DNA of 64,000 nucleotides from Lapidilactobacillus bayanensis (GTDB lineage: Bacteria; Bacillota; Bacilli; Lactobacillales; Lactobacillaceae): NCBI RefSeq assembly GCF_003946695.1, contig NZ_RHOX01000005.1:1-64000 (forward strand). The letters run 5' to 3'. The position numbers and the translations under genes are program-made. Each line of letters opens with the position of its first letter. The first letter of the stretch is position 1. Shown here in pieces: positions 8,257-17,753 of this stretch. The notes under the pieces were generated by a model. The model did not search any database. It saw nothing but the letters and a program-made list of their open reading frames with translations, and was not told where the DNA came from.

Positions 8257-9408
8257 ATGATTAATAAGTTTAAAGAGTCCAAACTGTTCTTTTGGAGTGT
8301 CGAATTACTCATTATTGTGACGCTGATATTTGGCTTAAGCAAGATTTCTTTCGTCTTTACGCCAATTCAGACTTTCATAGGAACGTTATTTGGACCGTTT
8401 CTGATTGCCGGATTCTTGTATTATTTAATGAATCCACTAATCAATTTACTTGAGAAGTTTAAAATCAAACGTAATTGGGGTATTTTGATTGCCTTTCTAA
8501 TTTTATTGGCCGTCATCGTTTTAGCATTCAGTGCGTTGATTCCCAATTTAACGAATCAGATTTCCAATATTGTCAGTAACCTACCCCAATTTGCGACGGA
8601 TATTCAACGAGAAAGTCAGGCCTTATTAAAAAGCGACTGGGCACAGAAGTATCATTTAACGCAGTTGGTGGAACAAATGAACTTTGAACCCAAGACGTTG
8701 TATTTGCAAATTGGTAAATATTTTACTAGCAATGTCAGTAATTTTAGCTCATTAATCAGTTCGATTGGCGGAATTGCCGTTAGCGCGTTCACCATTCCGG
8801 TGATTTTGTTCTATTTACTCCACGATGGTGAGAAGCTGATTCCTAATATTCAACGTTTCTTTCCAGAAAGATTTCGCAGTGAAGTGGCAGAGTTATTGCG
8901 ACAGATGAATCAAACAATTTCAACCTATTTTTCGGGTCAGTTTTTAGATATGTTATTTGTTGGTTCGTTAACATTTATCGGTTATTTAATTATTCAAATG
9001 CCTTATGCGTTGCTGTTAGGTGTTGTTGCTGGTATTTTGAATATCGTGCCATACTTAGGACCGTGGTTAGGCGTGCTGCCAGCAATTATTGTGGCGTTAA
9101 CGGTGTCGTTCCCTAAAGCTATCGCGGTTGCGGTTGTCGTTATTATTGTGCAACAAGTCGATAGTAACTTGCTTTATCCCAACGTGATTGGAAAGACGTT
9201 ACAGATTCATCCCTTGACGATCATTGTGCTGTTATTGGTGGCAGGAAATATGTTTGGCTTCCTAGGCATTGTGTTAGCAATTCCTGGCTATGCAGTTGTT
9301 CGTACGGTCATTCAATATTTGATTTCCTTTTATCGTTTACGCAAACGGGCGCAATCTGAAGCAGAAATTGTCGATCCCACCAGTAAAACGTCTGAAAAAA
9401 CAAAATAA
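8257..9408 (+). CDS. AI-2E family transporter (UPF0118 permease)
   Basis: A 383-aa multi-pass membrane protein of the AI-2E transporter family (PF01594). It has the typical pattern of two N-terminal membrane segments, a soluble helical stretch of about 70 residues (NLTNQISNIVSNLPQFATDI onward), then five to six C-terminal segments with YLGPWLGVLPA and QQVDSNLLYPNVIGKTLQIHP, the most conserved part of the family. Despite the name, members handle varied small solutes or ions, so autoinducer export is not implied. GGAG lies 11 nt before the ATG. It is divergent from the GNAT gene. Confidence 0.87.
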   Translation: MINKFKESKLFFWSVELLIIVTLIFGLSKISFVFTPIQTFIGTLFGPFLIAGFLYYLMNPLINLLEKFKIKRNWGILIAFLILLAVIVLAFSALIPNLTNQISNIVSNLPQFATDIQRESQALLKSDWAQKYHLTQLVEQMNFEPKTLYLQIGKYFTSNVSNFSSLISSIGGIAVSAFTIPVILFYLLHDGEKLIPNIQRFFPERFRSEVAELLRQMNQTISTYFSGQFLDMLFVGSLTFIGYLIIQMPYALLLGVVAGILNIVPYLGPWLGVLPAIIVALTVSFPKAIAVAVVVIIVQQVDSNLLYPNVIGKTLQIHPLTIIVLLLVAGNMFGFLGIVLAIPGYAVVRTVIQYLISFYRLRKRAQSEAEIVDPTSKTSEKTK

Positions 9409-9442
9409 ACTTAAATTTTGCTAGCAGAACTGTCCTGCCGTA

Positions 9443-9471
9443 TTGAAAGCACCTATTCTGATTGGTATAAT
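9443..9471 (+). promoter_or_regulatory. Sigma-A type promoter of the CBS transporter gene
   Basis: TTGAAA (9443-9448), a 17-nt spacer and a perfect TATAAT (9466-9471), 43 bp before the start codon of the next gene. Confidence 0.8.
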
Positions 9472-9513
9472 TACAATTAATAGACATAATTTTGAAAGTG
9501 AGTTGGTTAGATA

Positions 9514-10869
9514 ATGAGTGGTGACCCGGCCAGTAGTTCGTTGGGTGGACAGATACTTTTGATCGTCATTTTAACGTTGGTTAATGCGTTTTTTGCAGCA
9601 GCGGAGATGGCGATCGTCTCAGTGAATCGAACAAAGATTGAAACAGAGGCAGAAAATGGTGATAAAAAAGCCAAGTCTCTGTTGGGTGTCATGAATGACT
9701 CAAGTGGTTTTTTGGCGACGATCCAAGTTGCCATTACCTTTGCGGGTTTTCTTTCATCTGCAAGTGCTGCAACTTCAATGGCAGGCTTATTAACGCCATT
9801 GTTTGGGAACGCGAGCTGGGCTGAACAGGCTTCAGTGATCGTGATTACGATTATTTTATCGTATGTTTCGTTAGTCTTCGGGGAATTATTCCCTAAGCAA
9901 GTCGCATTGGCTAAGGCTGAAGAGATTGCCAAGGCAAGTGTTGGACCGGTCAAAGTTGTCCGGGCCTTCTTGCGGCCGTTTGTGTGGTTGTTATCGGCAT
10001 CAACTAATTTATTGGTGAAAGTAACACCAGTTGATTTAGCGAGCGAAGATAATAAGATGACGCGCGACGAAATGCTGTCCGTGATTGAACGTTCTCGTAA
10101 GACCGGCGCTTTAAATCCTGACGAATATAGCATGCTAGAAGGAATCATTCACTTCAATGACACCATGGCTCGCGAAGTCATGGTCCCAAGAACCGATGCT
10201 TTCATGGTTGATATTAATGATTCAAATAGCGAGAATATCGATAAAATTCTCAGTCAACCGTATTCACGGATTCCAGTTTATAAGGAAGATAAAGATTCTA
10301 TTGTAGGTATTGTTCATATCAAGAACATTTTAAAAATGGCTCGGGAATCCGGCTTTGAACATTTGCAATTAGCAGATGTCATGTCAAAACCAATGTTTGT
10401 TCCGGAAACCATTACAATTGATGATTTGTTGCTAGAAATGCAACGAACTCATCAACAAATGGCTGTTTTGCTTGATGAATATGGCGGTGTCGTTGGTATC
10501 GCCACTATTGAAGATTTACTTGAAGAGATCGTCGGTGAGATCGATGATGAATCCGATTCAACTGAGACACTCTTCTCCAAAGTCGGCGACAGAACGTATG
10601 TCATCGCTGGCAAAATGCCGTTATCTGAATTTAATGATCAATTCAATACTGATTTAGAGAATGACGATGTTGATACGATTGCCGGCTTTGTCATCACTGA
10701 ACTAGGTGCAATTCCCAATGATGGTCAACATTTAAAAGTAACGTTGGCTAATGGCATGATTCTAACAACTGGTACGATGCAGGGATCGCGAATGGAGAAT
10801 GTGACCTTAATTCTGCCTGAAGAACATCACGATACCGATGATTCAGAAGAAACAACAGAAGAGGATTAG
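9514..10869 (+). CDS. Hemolysin-family CNNM/CorC transporter with CBS domains
   Basis: A 451-aa membrane protein. Residues about 10-190 form the DUF21/CNNM domain (LTLVNAFFAAAEMAIVSVNR, GFLSSASAATSMAG). A pair of CBS domains follows (VMVPRTDAFMVDINDSN ... IPVYKEDKDSIVGIVHIKNIL; MAVLLDEYGGVVGIATIEDLLEEIVGEI), then a C-terminal CorC_HlyC domain (residues about 350-435) and an acidic tail. Characterised relatives are Mg2+/Co2+ or Na+-linked exporters; the hemolysin label is historical. A consensus promoter lies at 9443-9471 and a strong terminator at 11037. The site before the ATG (AGTGAG) is weak. Confidence 0.88.
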   Translation: MSGDPASSSLGGQILLIVILTLVNAFFAAAEMAIVSVNRTKIETEAENGDKKAKSLLGVMNDSSGFLATIQVAITFAGFLSSASAATSMAGLLTPLFGNASWAEQASVIVITIILSYVSLVFGELFPKQVALAKAEEIAKASVGPVKVVRAFLRPFVWLLSASTNLLVKVTPVDLASEDNKMTRDEMLSVIERSRKTGALNPDEYSMLEGIIHFNDTMAREVMVPRTDAFMVDINDSNSENIDKILSQPYSRIPVYKEDKDSIVGIVHIKNILKMARESGFEHLQLADVMSKPMFVPETITIDDLLLEMQRTHQQMAVLLDEYGGVVGIATIEDLLEEIVGEIDDESDSTETLFSKVGDRTYVIAGKMPLSEFNDQFNTDLENDDVDTIAGFVITELGAIPNDGQHLKVTLANGMILTTGTMQGSRMENVTLILPEEHHDTDDSEETTEED

Positions 10870-11036
10870 TCCAATGTGAGATCGACAATATAGTCGTCGT
10901 TTAATGATACAATTGTGAGCTGAATGAGCAGGATTTAGGACAAAATTAAAAGTAAACAAACGGTAAAGCCATCTGAGTGAAGCTAACTAATCAAGATTAG
11001 CTGGCATCAAAAAGAATCGGCAATTTTGTTTAAAAT
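10870..11036. other. Intergenic gap, no gene seen
   Basis: I see no coding signal here. A short hairpin with arms AGCTAA/TTAGCT (about 10981-11002) and an A-rich stretch are present. Some sequence around 10935 faintly recalls family A palindromes but is too degenerate to call. Confidence 0.4.
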
Positions 11037-11082
11037 AACTAGGGTCTAAATCCCAAAAATGGATTTAGACCCTAGTTTCTTT
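11037..11082 (+). terminator. Strong rho-independent terminator
   Basis: A perfect 17-bp stem, AACTAGGGTCTAAATCC (11037-11053) and its complement at 11061-11077, with a 7-nt loop, followed by TCTTT. It separates the CBS transporter gene from prfC. Confidence 0.85.
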
Positions 11083-11170
11083 GATACCGATTATCAGCTT
11101 GACTTTTGTCCTGATCCGTTGCTTTCGTTAAAGCAGCTTTACTAAAGGTTAGATTATTAGGAGTTTAAAA

Positions 11171-12751
11171 GTGGATAAAAAACAATTAGATGAAGAAGTT
11201 TCAAAGCGTCGAACATTTGCGATTATTTCGCATCCCGATGCTGGTAAAACAACAATAACTGAACAAATGTTGCTGTTTGGTGGTGTGATTCGCCAGGCAG
11301 GAACTGTTAAAGGTAAGAAGAGCGGCAACTTTGCCACATCCGACTGGATGGAAATCGAAAAGAAACGTGGTATTTCAGTTACCAGTTCCGTGATGCAATT
11401 TGATTTTGACGGCAAACGGGTTAATATTTTGGACACGCCTGGGCATGAGGACTTCTCTGAAGATACTTATCGAACGTTGATGGCCGTCGATGCTGCCGTC
11501 ATGGTGATTGATTCGGCGAAAGGTATTGAGCCACAGACTAAGAAGTTGTTCAAAGTTGTCAAACAACGGGGCATTCCCATCTTCACTTTCATGAACAAAT
11601 TAGATCGTGATGGTCGTGAACCGTTAGATTTAATTGCAGAACTGGAAGATTTATTAGATATCGAAGGCGTCGCGATGAATTGGCCAATGGGTATGGGTAA
11701 GGGTCTTAAAGGCCTTTATGATATTTACGGTCACCAAATTGAGTTGTATCGTCCTGAGAGTGCAGCTCAGCGTTTCATTCCTTTAAATAAAGAGACAGGT
11801 GAAATTGATGGTGCTAATTCATTAAAGGAAGATTCGATTTATCAACAAACGCTTGATGAGATTGAATTATTAGCGGAAGCTGGCAACACCTTCAATTTAG
11901 ATAAAATTGCGGCGGGTAATCAAACACCGATTTACTTTGGTTCTGCTCTAACCAATTTTGGCGTCCAAACTTTCTTAAAGAGCTTTTTGAGTATGGCCCC
12001 AGCACCAGCTAGTCATCAACTACAAGATGGTGCAGTTGTTGCTGCTGATGAACCAGAGTTTTCTGGCTTTGTTTTCAAAATTCAGGCGAATATGAATCCT
12101 GCGCATCGTGATCGAATTGCCTTCGTCAGGGTCTGCTCTGGTGAGTTTGCAAAAGGAATGACCGTTGCACTGGCGCGAACAGGGAAAGATTTACGTTTGA
12201 ATAACGCGACGGAATTCATGTCAGCACAACGTGAACAAGTTAGTTCTGCGGTAGCAGGCGATATTGTCGGCCTATATGATACTGGTAATTTCCAGATTGG
12301 TGATAGTATTTATTCTGGCAAGCAAAAAATCGAATTTGAAAAACTACCACAATTTACACCTGAACTTTTCGTTGAAGTCACTGCTAAAAATGTGATGAAA
12401 CAAAAATCATTCCACAAAGGGATGCAACAGTTGGTTCAAGAAGGCGCGGTGCAGCTATATAAAACTTATACGACCGACGATTATATTTTAGGTGCAGTTG
12501 GTCAATTGCAGTTTGAAGTTTTCCAATATCGAATGATGCATGAATATAATTCAGAAGTTGTCATGAAGCCGATTGGTGCGCGAACTGCTCGCTGGATTAA
12601 TCCGGAACAATTAGATACGAAGATGTCATCAAGTCGTAATCTATTAGTTAAGGACCTGCAGGGTCAGCCATTGTTCCTATTTGAAAATCGTTTTGCAGAA
12701 AATTGGTTCAAAGATAAATATCCAGATGTTCAATTAACAGCAAAACTTTAA
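11171..12751 (+). CDS. prfC: Peptide chain release factor 3
   Basis: A 526-aa translational GTPase that removes RF1/RF2 from the ribosome after peptide release. The G domain shows G1 [14 protein letters not shown]3 [14 protein letters not shown] and G4 [11 protein letters not shown]. The RF3-specific middle ([15 protein letters not shown]) and C-terminal domain ([20 protein letters not shown]) follow. Length matches RF3 (about 525 aa). The start is GTG with AGGAG 7 nt upstream. It is monocistronic between two strong terminators. Confidence 0.95.
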   Translation: MDKKQLDEEVSKRRTFAIISHPDAGKTTITEQMLLFGGVIRQAGTVKGKKSGNFATSDWMEIEKKRGISVTSSVMQFDFDGKRVNILDTPGHEDFSEDTYRTLMAVDAAVMVIDSAKGIEPQTKKLFKVVKQRGIPIFTFMNKLDRDGREPLDLIAELEDLLDIEGVAMNWPMGMGKGLKGLYDIYGHQIELYRPESAAQRFIPLNKETGEIDGANSLKEDSIYQQTLDEIELLAEAGNTFNLDKIAAGNQTPIYFGSALTNFGVQTFLKSFLSMAPAPASHQLQDGAVVAADEPEFSGFVFKIQANMNPAHRDRIAFVRVCSGEFAKGMTVALARTGKDLRLNNATEFMSAQREQVSSAVAGDIVGLYDTGNFQIGDSIYSGKQKIEFEKLPQFTPELFVEVTAKNVMKQKSFHKGMQQLVQEGAVQLYKTYTTDDYILGAVGQLQFEVFQYRMMHEYNSEVVMKPIGARTARWINPEQLDTKMSSSRNLLVKDLQGQPLFLFENRFAENWFKDKYPDVQLTAKL

Positions 12752-12753
12752 AA

Positions 12754-12796
12754 AACTAAAAGGAGCCGGAATAAAAAATTCCAGCTCCTTTTAGTT
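12754..12796. terminator. Terminator after prfC, bidirectional
   Basis: AACTAAAAGGAGCCGGAA (12754-12771) pairs with its near-complement at 12779-12796 around a 7-nt loop. The A-rich start and T-rich end of the stem mean it can work on both strands, serving prfC and perhaps the small minus-strand gene that ends at 12952. Confidence 0.85.
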
Positions 12797-12806
12797 TGCG
12801 TTGTTA

Positions 12807-12885
12807 TGTGATGAAAACCTGAGTACGAATGTCTGAACTCAAACTAACTTTTATCTAGCACCATTGTTTAGTGATTAATTAGGGG
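12807..12885 (-). repeat. Family A palindrome, inverted partial copy
   Basis: Read on the minus strand it ends in AGACATTCGTACTCAGG and TTTTCATCAC, matching the right end of the copy at 34190 (AGACATTCGAATTCAG, then TTTGTCCCATCAC). The left part is less conserved. Confidence 0.5.
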
Positions 12886-12951
12886 ATAGCCAATCGATTT
12901 CATAACATTTTTGGCTATTCGATCATTATGCGGTAAAATAACAATATAGAA

Positions 12952-13071
12952 TTAAAGGATACTAAATGCGCTCAATGCACCAAGGACGACACCGGCAATT
13001 GTGATGATAATCATCAGCCAAACGAAAAACTTGGTAATTTTACTAAATGTACTGGTTTTTTTCTTTTTCAA
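12952..13071 (-). CDS. Small membrane protein, DUF4044-like
   Basis: A 39-aa ORF starting with TTG at 13071. The protein opens with a lysine-rich head (MKKKKTSTFSKITK) followed by one hydrophobic helix (FFVWLMIIITIAGVVLGALS). This matches the DUF4044 type of tiny lactobacillar membrane proteins. A GAGGTG site lies 5 nt before the TTG and a good promoter (13099-13127) just upstream, so expression is plausible. It faces away from the DUF3397 gene, which begins 90 bp upstream of it on the other strand. Function is unknown. Confidence 0.72.
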   Translation of the reverse strand: MKKKKTSTFSKITKFFVWLMIIITIAGVVLGALSAFSIL

Positions 13072-13098
13072 AACTGCACCTCATTTATCTTTGCTATT

Positions 13099-13127
13099 AT
13101 TCTACTGTAATTATTTTGATTTTTCAA
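13099..13127 (-). promoter_or_regulatory. Promoter of the DUF4044-like gene
   Basis: On the minus strand, TTGAAA (13122-13127), a 17-nt spacer, then TAGAAT (13099-13104), placing transcription start about 20 nt before the TTG start codon. Confidence 0.7.
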
Positions 13128-13161
13128 TAACTCTTGAATTATATTGCGAAAGTAGGCCGTT

Positions 13162-13518
13162 ATGCAAATTAAGTATTTAATCTGGAGCTTGATTATTTTA
13201 ATTATTGGCGGTGTCATTAGCTTTTTTGTGTTGCCTATTTTTAAGCGTGGTATTAGTAAGAAATGGCGTCTTTATGATGCTTGGCCGCCGTTTATGATTA
13301 GTGCGACTGCAGTCTTGGCAGCAAGTCGCCAAATTTCTTCAACAGCGTCGTTTATCCTAATTGATATTTGTGCGCTAGCACTAATTTATGCGATTTATTT
13401 GGCGGTGGTACCTCGAGCAATTAATTGGCGCCGCTTCATCCTAATAATTTGGCGTTGTTCGCTACTGATTTCGTTGTTCTGGTATGTATTTGTCTTTGTT
13501 TGGGTGCTTGCTGTATAA
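13162..13518 (+). CDS. DUF3397 family membrane protein
   Basis: A 118-aa hydrophobic protein with four predicted membrane segments (about residues 5-27, 42-60, 62-82 and 92-115) and the polar motif KKWRLYDAWPPFMIS between the first two. Position directly ahead of mraZ and the sequence pattern fit DUF3397, found in the same place in many lactobacilli. Function is unknown. AGTAGG precedes the ATG. A terminator at 13572 separates it from the dcw operon. Confidence 0.78.
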   Translation: MQIKYLIWSLIILIIGGVISFFVLPIFKRGISKKWRLYDAWPPFMISATAVLAASRQISSTASFILIDICALALIYAIYLAVVPRAINWRRFILIIWRCSLLISLFWYVFVFVWVLAV

Positions 13519-13571
13519 CAGTTAGATTGTATTAATGTTACGATTGTTTTACAAAATTATAAAAGTGGTTC

Positions 13572-13597
13572 AGCCCTTGCTAACAAGGGCTTTTTTG
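13572..13597 (+). terminator. Terminator upstream of the dcw cluster
   Basis: AGCCCTTG (13572-13579) and CAAGGGCT (13584-13591) with a CTAA loop, followed by TTTTTG. Confidence 0.88.
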
Positions 13598-13610
13598 CTG
13601 CTTTAAAAAA

Positions 13611-13661
13611 GTGGTGGGTTTTGGAAATCAAGTGGTTAATAGTGGGGGAATGTGGTAAACT
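13611..13661 (+). promoter_or_regulatory. dcw promoter with MraZ-type TGG repeats
   Basis: TGG steps recur at 13612, 13622, 13633, 13643 and 13653, about one helical turn apart. MraZ is known to bind TGGGN repeats with a 10-bp period upstream of its own gene, so this is the likely autorepression site. TAAACT (13656-13661) with TGGTTA 17 nt upstream (13633-13638) could be the promoter, placed inside the repeats. Confidence 0.65.
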
Positions 13662-13685
13662 TTATTCATGACAGGTGGTGAGACA

Positions 13686-14117
13686 ATGTTAATGGGTGAA
13701 TTTCATCACACGATTGATAGTAAAGGTCGCGTGATTATGCCAGCAAAATTCCGCGCCGATTTAGGCGAAACGTTTATTTTGACGCGTGGTATGGATGGCT
13801 GCTTGTTTGGATATCCAATGGCAAAATGGCAACAAATTGAACAAAAACTTGATAGTTTGCCACTGACTAAGAAAGACGCCCGGGCCTTTGTCCGTTTCTT
13901 TTACTCTGCTGCCACCGAGAATGAAGTAGATAAACAGGGTCGTATTAACATTGCCGCACCATTATTCAAATTTGCTAAGTTACAAAAGAATTGTGTCATC
14001 GTCGGTGTTTCAGACCGGATTGAAATTTGGGATGAAGCACGTTGGGAAGAAGTTAATCAAGAAGCTGAAGAGAATTTTGACGAAATTTCTGAAAATTTAA
14101 TGGATTTTAATCTTTAA
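13686..14117 (+). CDS. mraZ: Transcriptional regulator MraZ
   Basis: A 143-aa protein with two SpoVT/AbrB-like domains. The first holds [20 protein letters not shown] and the second [19 protein letters not shown]; the DxxGR turns are the DNA-contacting signature. MraZ forms a ring that represses the dcw promoter by binding TGGGN repeats, which occur just upstream. The frame could begin 18 bp earlier, but the family start MxMGE and GGTGGTGAG upstream favour 13686. It is the first gene of a tight operon, 9 bp before rsmH. Confidence 0.95.
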   Translation: MLMGEFHHTIDSKGRVIMPAKFRADLGETFILTRGMDGCLFGYPMAKWQQIEQKLDSLPLTKKDARAFVRFFYSAATENEVDKQGRINIAAPLFKFAKLQKNCVIVGVSDRIEIWDEARWEEVNQEAEENFDEISENLMDFNL

Positions 14118-14126
14118 GGGGTCGCC

Positions 14127-15074
14127 ATGTTTAAACATACAACAGTACTTCTTGAAGAAACAGTCAGTGGGTTAGCACCGCACGATAATGGTATTTATGT
14201 TGATGCCACTTTTGGTGGTGGTGGTCATACGCGGGAGTTACTGTCACGGTTTAAAGGCGGTCAAGTGATTGCATTTGATCAAGATGATCAAGCATTAATC
14301 AATGGTCGTGAACTTCTAGAACATGATCCAACTTTTGCAGACGCTAAACGGGTAACCTTAGTTAAAGCTAATTTTCGGGTGCTACGTGAAGAATTAGCAC
14401 AACTAAATATTCAGCATGTTGATGGCATTATGTACGATCTGGGTGTTTCTTCACCGCAGCTTGATGAACAGCAACGCGGTTTTAGCTATCGACTTGAAGC
14501 ACCACTAGACATGCGCATGAATCAAGATCAAGCATTAACGGCAAATACAATTGTTAATGAATGGTCGTTCCAAGATCTACGGCGCATTATTGAGCGATAT
14601 GGTGAAGAACGATTTGCGAAACAAATTGCTCGTGCTATTGAACGTGAACGGGACATTAAACCGATTCAAACAACAACTGAATTAGCAGAAATCATTAAGA
14701 ATGCAATCCCCGCCGCAACTCGGCGTACTGGTGGTCATCCGGCTAAACGAACTTTTCAGGCAATCCGCATTGCGGTAAATGATGAGCTGGGTGCCTTGCA
14801 AGATAGTTTGGATGAAGCTGTTGAGCTCCTAGCGGTTGGTGGCCGGTTAAGCGTGATTACCTTCCAATCATTGGAAGATCGTATCGTCAAACAAACCATG
14901 AAGAAGAACTCTGAGATTGATATTCCTGCTGGTTTACCAATAATTCCACCAGAATTACAACCTAGGCTCAAGTTAGTTAATCGCAAACCGATTACACCTA
15001 GCGAAGCAGAATTAGCGGTGAATCATCGAGCACATAGCGCCAAGTTAAGAATTGCCGAAAAGATGAAATTATAA
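14127..15074 (+). CDS. rsmH: 16S rRNA (cytosine1402-N4)-methyltransferase
   Basis: A 315-aa SAM-dependent methyltransferase (MraW) that adds N4-methyl to C1402 in the ribosomal P site. It shows the family opening [10 protein letters not shown], the SAM loop [28 protein letters not shown] and the C-terminal [11 protein letters not shown]. Length is normal. It lies second in the dcw operon between mraZ and ftsL. Confidence 0.96.
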   Translation: MFKHTTVLLEETVSGLAPHDNGIYVDATFGGGGHTRELLSRFKGGQVIAFDQDDQALINGRELLEHDPTFADAKRVTLVKANFRVLREELAQLNIQHVDGIMYDLGVSSPQLDEQQRGFSYRLEAPLDMRMNQDQALTANTIVNEWSFQDLRRIIERYGEERFAKQIARAIERERDIKPIQTTTELAEIIKNAIPAATRRTGGHPAKRTFQAIRIAVNDELGALQDSLDEAVELLAVGGRLSVITFQSLEDRIVKQTMKKNSEIDIPAGLPIIPPELQPRLKLVNRKPITPSEAELAVNHRAHSAKLRIAEKMKL

Positions 15075-15101
15075 TCGATAAAACAATGGAGTAGACATAA
15101 T

Positions 15102-15485
15102 ATGGACAGCACAGTAAGAAAAATTCAACCCAACATCACACCAGAAATTACTCCAGAAATTGTAACTCAAGCGCAACCGCTTGAGTTACCACAGATTGAA
15201 GTTAAGCAAAAAGTTCGCTTCTCGGCGTTTGAAAAAGTGATGGCCAGCGTCATTGCAGCAATTGCTGTTATCATGATGGTTGCACTGGTACATACGACGG
15301 TCAGTGTTTCTGCAAGTCAACGTCAACTCCAAGATGTTCAAACATCAATTACAAAAGTCAAAACGGCCAATACGGATTTGCAGCAAGAAATTGGTGAGTT
15401 ATCTAGCTCTGATCGCTTAGCAGCATATGCTAAGAAAAATGGCCTGACTTTTAAAGAAGCAAACGTTAGGAATGTTACTAAATGA
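15102..15485 (+). CDS. ftsL: Cell division protein FtsL
   Basis: A 127-aa bitopic membrane protein with a cytoplasmic N-terminus of about 45 residues, one membrane helix (about 46-66, VMASVIAAIAVIMMVALVHT) and an external coiled coil (QRQLQDVQTSITKVKTANTD). FtsL forms a complex with DivIB and DivIC that activates septal peptidoglycan synthesis. It is identified mainly by position, size and topology, since sequence conservation is low. Its stop overlaps the start of the PBP gene (ATGA). Confidence 0.9.
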   Translation: MDSTVRKIQPNITPEITPEIVTQAQPLELPQIEVKQKVRFSAFEKVMASVIAAIAVIMMVALVHTTVSVSASQRQLQDVQTSITKVKTANTDLQQEIGELSSSDRLAAYAKKNGLTFKEANVRNVTK

Positions 15486-17668
15486 AACAGTTCAGCCAAA
15501 ATGATCAGCAAAAGAGTAGGAGGACACGCCGTAATCGTGTAATAGTCGGATTGATTCTGATTGTTGCGATGAGTGCTGTACTCCTGCTTTTTATTTCCAG
15601 ATTTGCCTATATTGCGACTAGTGGACACGTTGGCAGTGTGGATCTGACGAAAAAATCAGAGCAGAAATATAGTCAAAACAAAGTGCTTTTAGGTAAACGT
15701 GGGACAATTTATGATGTTAATGGCAATATTATTGCTGAGGATTCTAATGTCTACTCTGTTTATGCTGTTTTAGATACGAAATATAACGATACCGCCGGCA
15801 AGCCGCTGCATGTGGTTAACAAGAAAAAAACGGCTAAGGTTCTCAGTCAATATTTACCATTATCTCAGAAAAAGATTCTAACGTTTTTGAATAAAAAAAA
15901 TCAGTTTCAAGTGGAATTCGGCAGTGCAGGTAAAAATCTTAGTTTAAACACCAAGAAAAAAATTGAGGCAGAAAAATTACCTGGTATTCAATTTACCGAT
16001 ACACCCTCGCGGTTATATCCTAACGGCACTTTTGCCTCACATATTGTTGGCTTGGCGCAGCTCTCAACGGCCAATCAGAAAGCAACGAAGCGTGATGCAA
16101 CGACTACTAATGAGAAGTTAACTGGCATTCTAGGCGTTGAAAAGTATTTCAACAATATTTTGGCGGGAACCAATGGCGTACAGACTTCTAAGCGGGATAC
16201 GTTTGGTTATGAAATTCCTAATTCCAAGGTGGTGACTAAACAGCCTAAAGATGGCTCATCAGTTTATTTGACGCTTGATGCGCGTTTGCAAAGTTATTTA
16301 GAGCAACTAATGACCAGCGCTCAAGAAAAATATAAGCCGGTTAAATTAACCGCAGTTTTGATGAATGCTAAGACTGGTAAAATCATTGCTGCTTCACAAC
16401 GACCGACTTTTAACGCCTCAACGAAAAAAGGAATTGGCTCAATGTGGCGGGATAGTTTAGTTGAAGATGCTTATGAACCGGGTTCTGTCTTTAAACTATT
16501 AACAATTAGTTCTGCAATTGATGCTGGTACTTATCAACCTAACAAGTATTATAAATCTGGTTCGGTTAAAGTTGGTGATCGGACGATTTATGACTGGAAC
16601 AAAAATGGTTGGGGCTGGATTCCGTTTTACCAGGCGATCCCACGCTCAAGTAATACTGGCTTAGTTCAGATTGAACAGCAATTAGGAGCTAAGAAGTATG
16701 CGAAATATTTGAAGAAGTTCCATGTTGGTGAAAAGACGGGGATTACTTTACCTGGTGAAGTAAGTGGTAACTTGAATCTTAAATCAGCAGTTTCACAGGC
16801 AACAACTGCTTTTGGTCAAGGTGTTGATGTCACTGTTGTGCAAATGATGCAATACCTTTCTGCAATTGCAAATAACGGGACGATGGTGCAGCCACAGATT
16901 GTTGATCATACCGTTAGCAGTACTGGCAAGGTCAAAGATTATGATACGAAAGTTGTAGGTCATCCCATCAAGGCTAGCACTGCTAAAAAAGTTCGTAAGA
17001 TAATGGAACAAGTTGTCACTGCAGATTATGGGACGGGCCGTGCCTACAAGATTCCCGGTTATCAGATCGCGGTTAAAACTGGTACGGCGCAGCTAGCTGG
17101 TTCTAATGGTAGTTATCTAACTGGTAGCGGTGATTACATTTTCTCTGTTGCGGGAATGGCGCCGGCTAAAGACCCTAAGTATATTTTGTACGTTACCATG
17201 CAACAGCCGAAAAATATGACGGCTTCAGAATCACAAATGATGAGTTCCATTTTTAATCCTTTGATGAAACGGGCTTTGAAGTCAGAGGTGAGCGACAGTG
17301 ATCTCAATGCTAATTCGATTTCAATGCCAAAGCTAACAGACTTAACGATGAGTTCTGCTAAAACAAAGTTGCAAGCTTTAGGCTTAACGGTTTCGCAAGT
17401 TGGTACTGGAAGCAAAGTTGTCCAACAGCTACCGGTTGCTGGTGAAAAGGTCATTAAGAATCAACGCGTCGTTTTATTGACAGAAGGTGCCATGACTATG
17501 CCAAACGTTAAAGGCTGGTCGAAAAACGATGTTTTGAAGTTGGCCGAAATAACCGGACGTGATTTCAAATTGAGCGGGACAGGTTACGCAGCTTCACAAA
17601 GCGTTAAAGCTGGAAGTGTCATTCCCAGTACTGGTACTGTGACGATTAAATTAAAAGAACCTGATTGA
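15482..17668 (+). CDS. pbp2b: Class B penicillin-binding protein (septal transpeptidase) with two PASTA domains
   Basis: A 728-aa septal D,D-transpeptidase, the FtsI/PBP2b partner of FtsW. One N-terminal membrane anchor (about 19-40), a dimerisation domain (about 60-240), and a transpeptidase domain with the active serine in EPGSVFKLL (near 335), SSN (near 388) and KTG in VKTGTAQ (near 531). Two C-terminal PASTA repeats (about 610-728, MPKLTDLTMSSAK and MPNVKGWSKNDVL) may sense muropeptide. It overlaps ftsL by 4 bp, indicating coupled translation. Confidence 0.94.
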   Translation: MKQFSQNDQQKSRRTRRNRVIVGLILIVAMSAVLLLFISRFAYIATSGHVGSVDLTKKSEQKYSQNKVLLGKRGTIYDVNGNIIAEDSNVYSVYAVLDTKYNDTAGKPLHVVNKKKTAKVLSQYLPLSQKKILTFLNKKNQFQVEFGSAGKNLSLNTKKKIEAEKLPGIQFTDTPSRLYPNGTFASHIVGLAQLSTANQKATKRDATTTNEKLTGILGVEKYFNNILAGTNGVQTSKRDTFGYEIPNSKVVTKQPKDGSSVYLTLDARLQSYLEQLMTSAQEKYKPVKLTAVLMNAKTGKIIAASQRPTFNASTKKGIGSMWRDSLVEDAYEPGSVFKLLTISSAIDAGTYQPNKYYKSGSVKVGDRTIYDWNKNGWGWIPFYQAIPRSSNTGLVQIEQQLGAKKYAKYLKKFHVGEKTGITLPGEVSGNLNLKSAVSQATTAFGQGVDVTVVQMMQYLSAIANNGTMVQPQIVDHTVSSTGKVKDYDTKVVGHPIKASTAKKVRKIMEQVVTADYGTGRAYKIPGYQIAVKTGTAQLAGSNGSYLTGSGDYIFSVAGMAPAKDPKYILYVTMQQPKNMTASESQMMSSIFNPLMKRALKSEVSDSDLNANSISMPKLTDLTMSSAKTKLQALGLTVSQVGTGSKVVQQLPVAGEKVIKNQRVVLLTEGAMTMPNVKGWSKNDVLKLAEITGRDFKLSGTGYAASQSVKAGSVIPSTGTVTIKLKEPD

Positions 17669-17753
17669 GTCATGCAACATACCGAATTGAATCACTAAGC
17701 AATTAAAATTAAGTCAAAGAATGACGATCAAAATAATTGGAGCGAAAATACTC

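Noticed and set aside
9507-10148. A 213-codon minus-strand frame in the CBS transporter gene
   Set aside because: It is the reverse shadow of a well-supported gene with a consensus promoter and clear domains.
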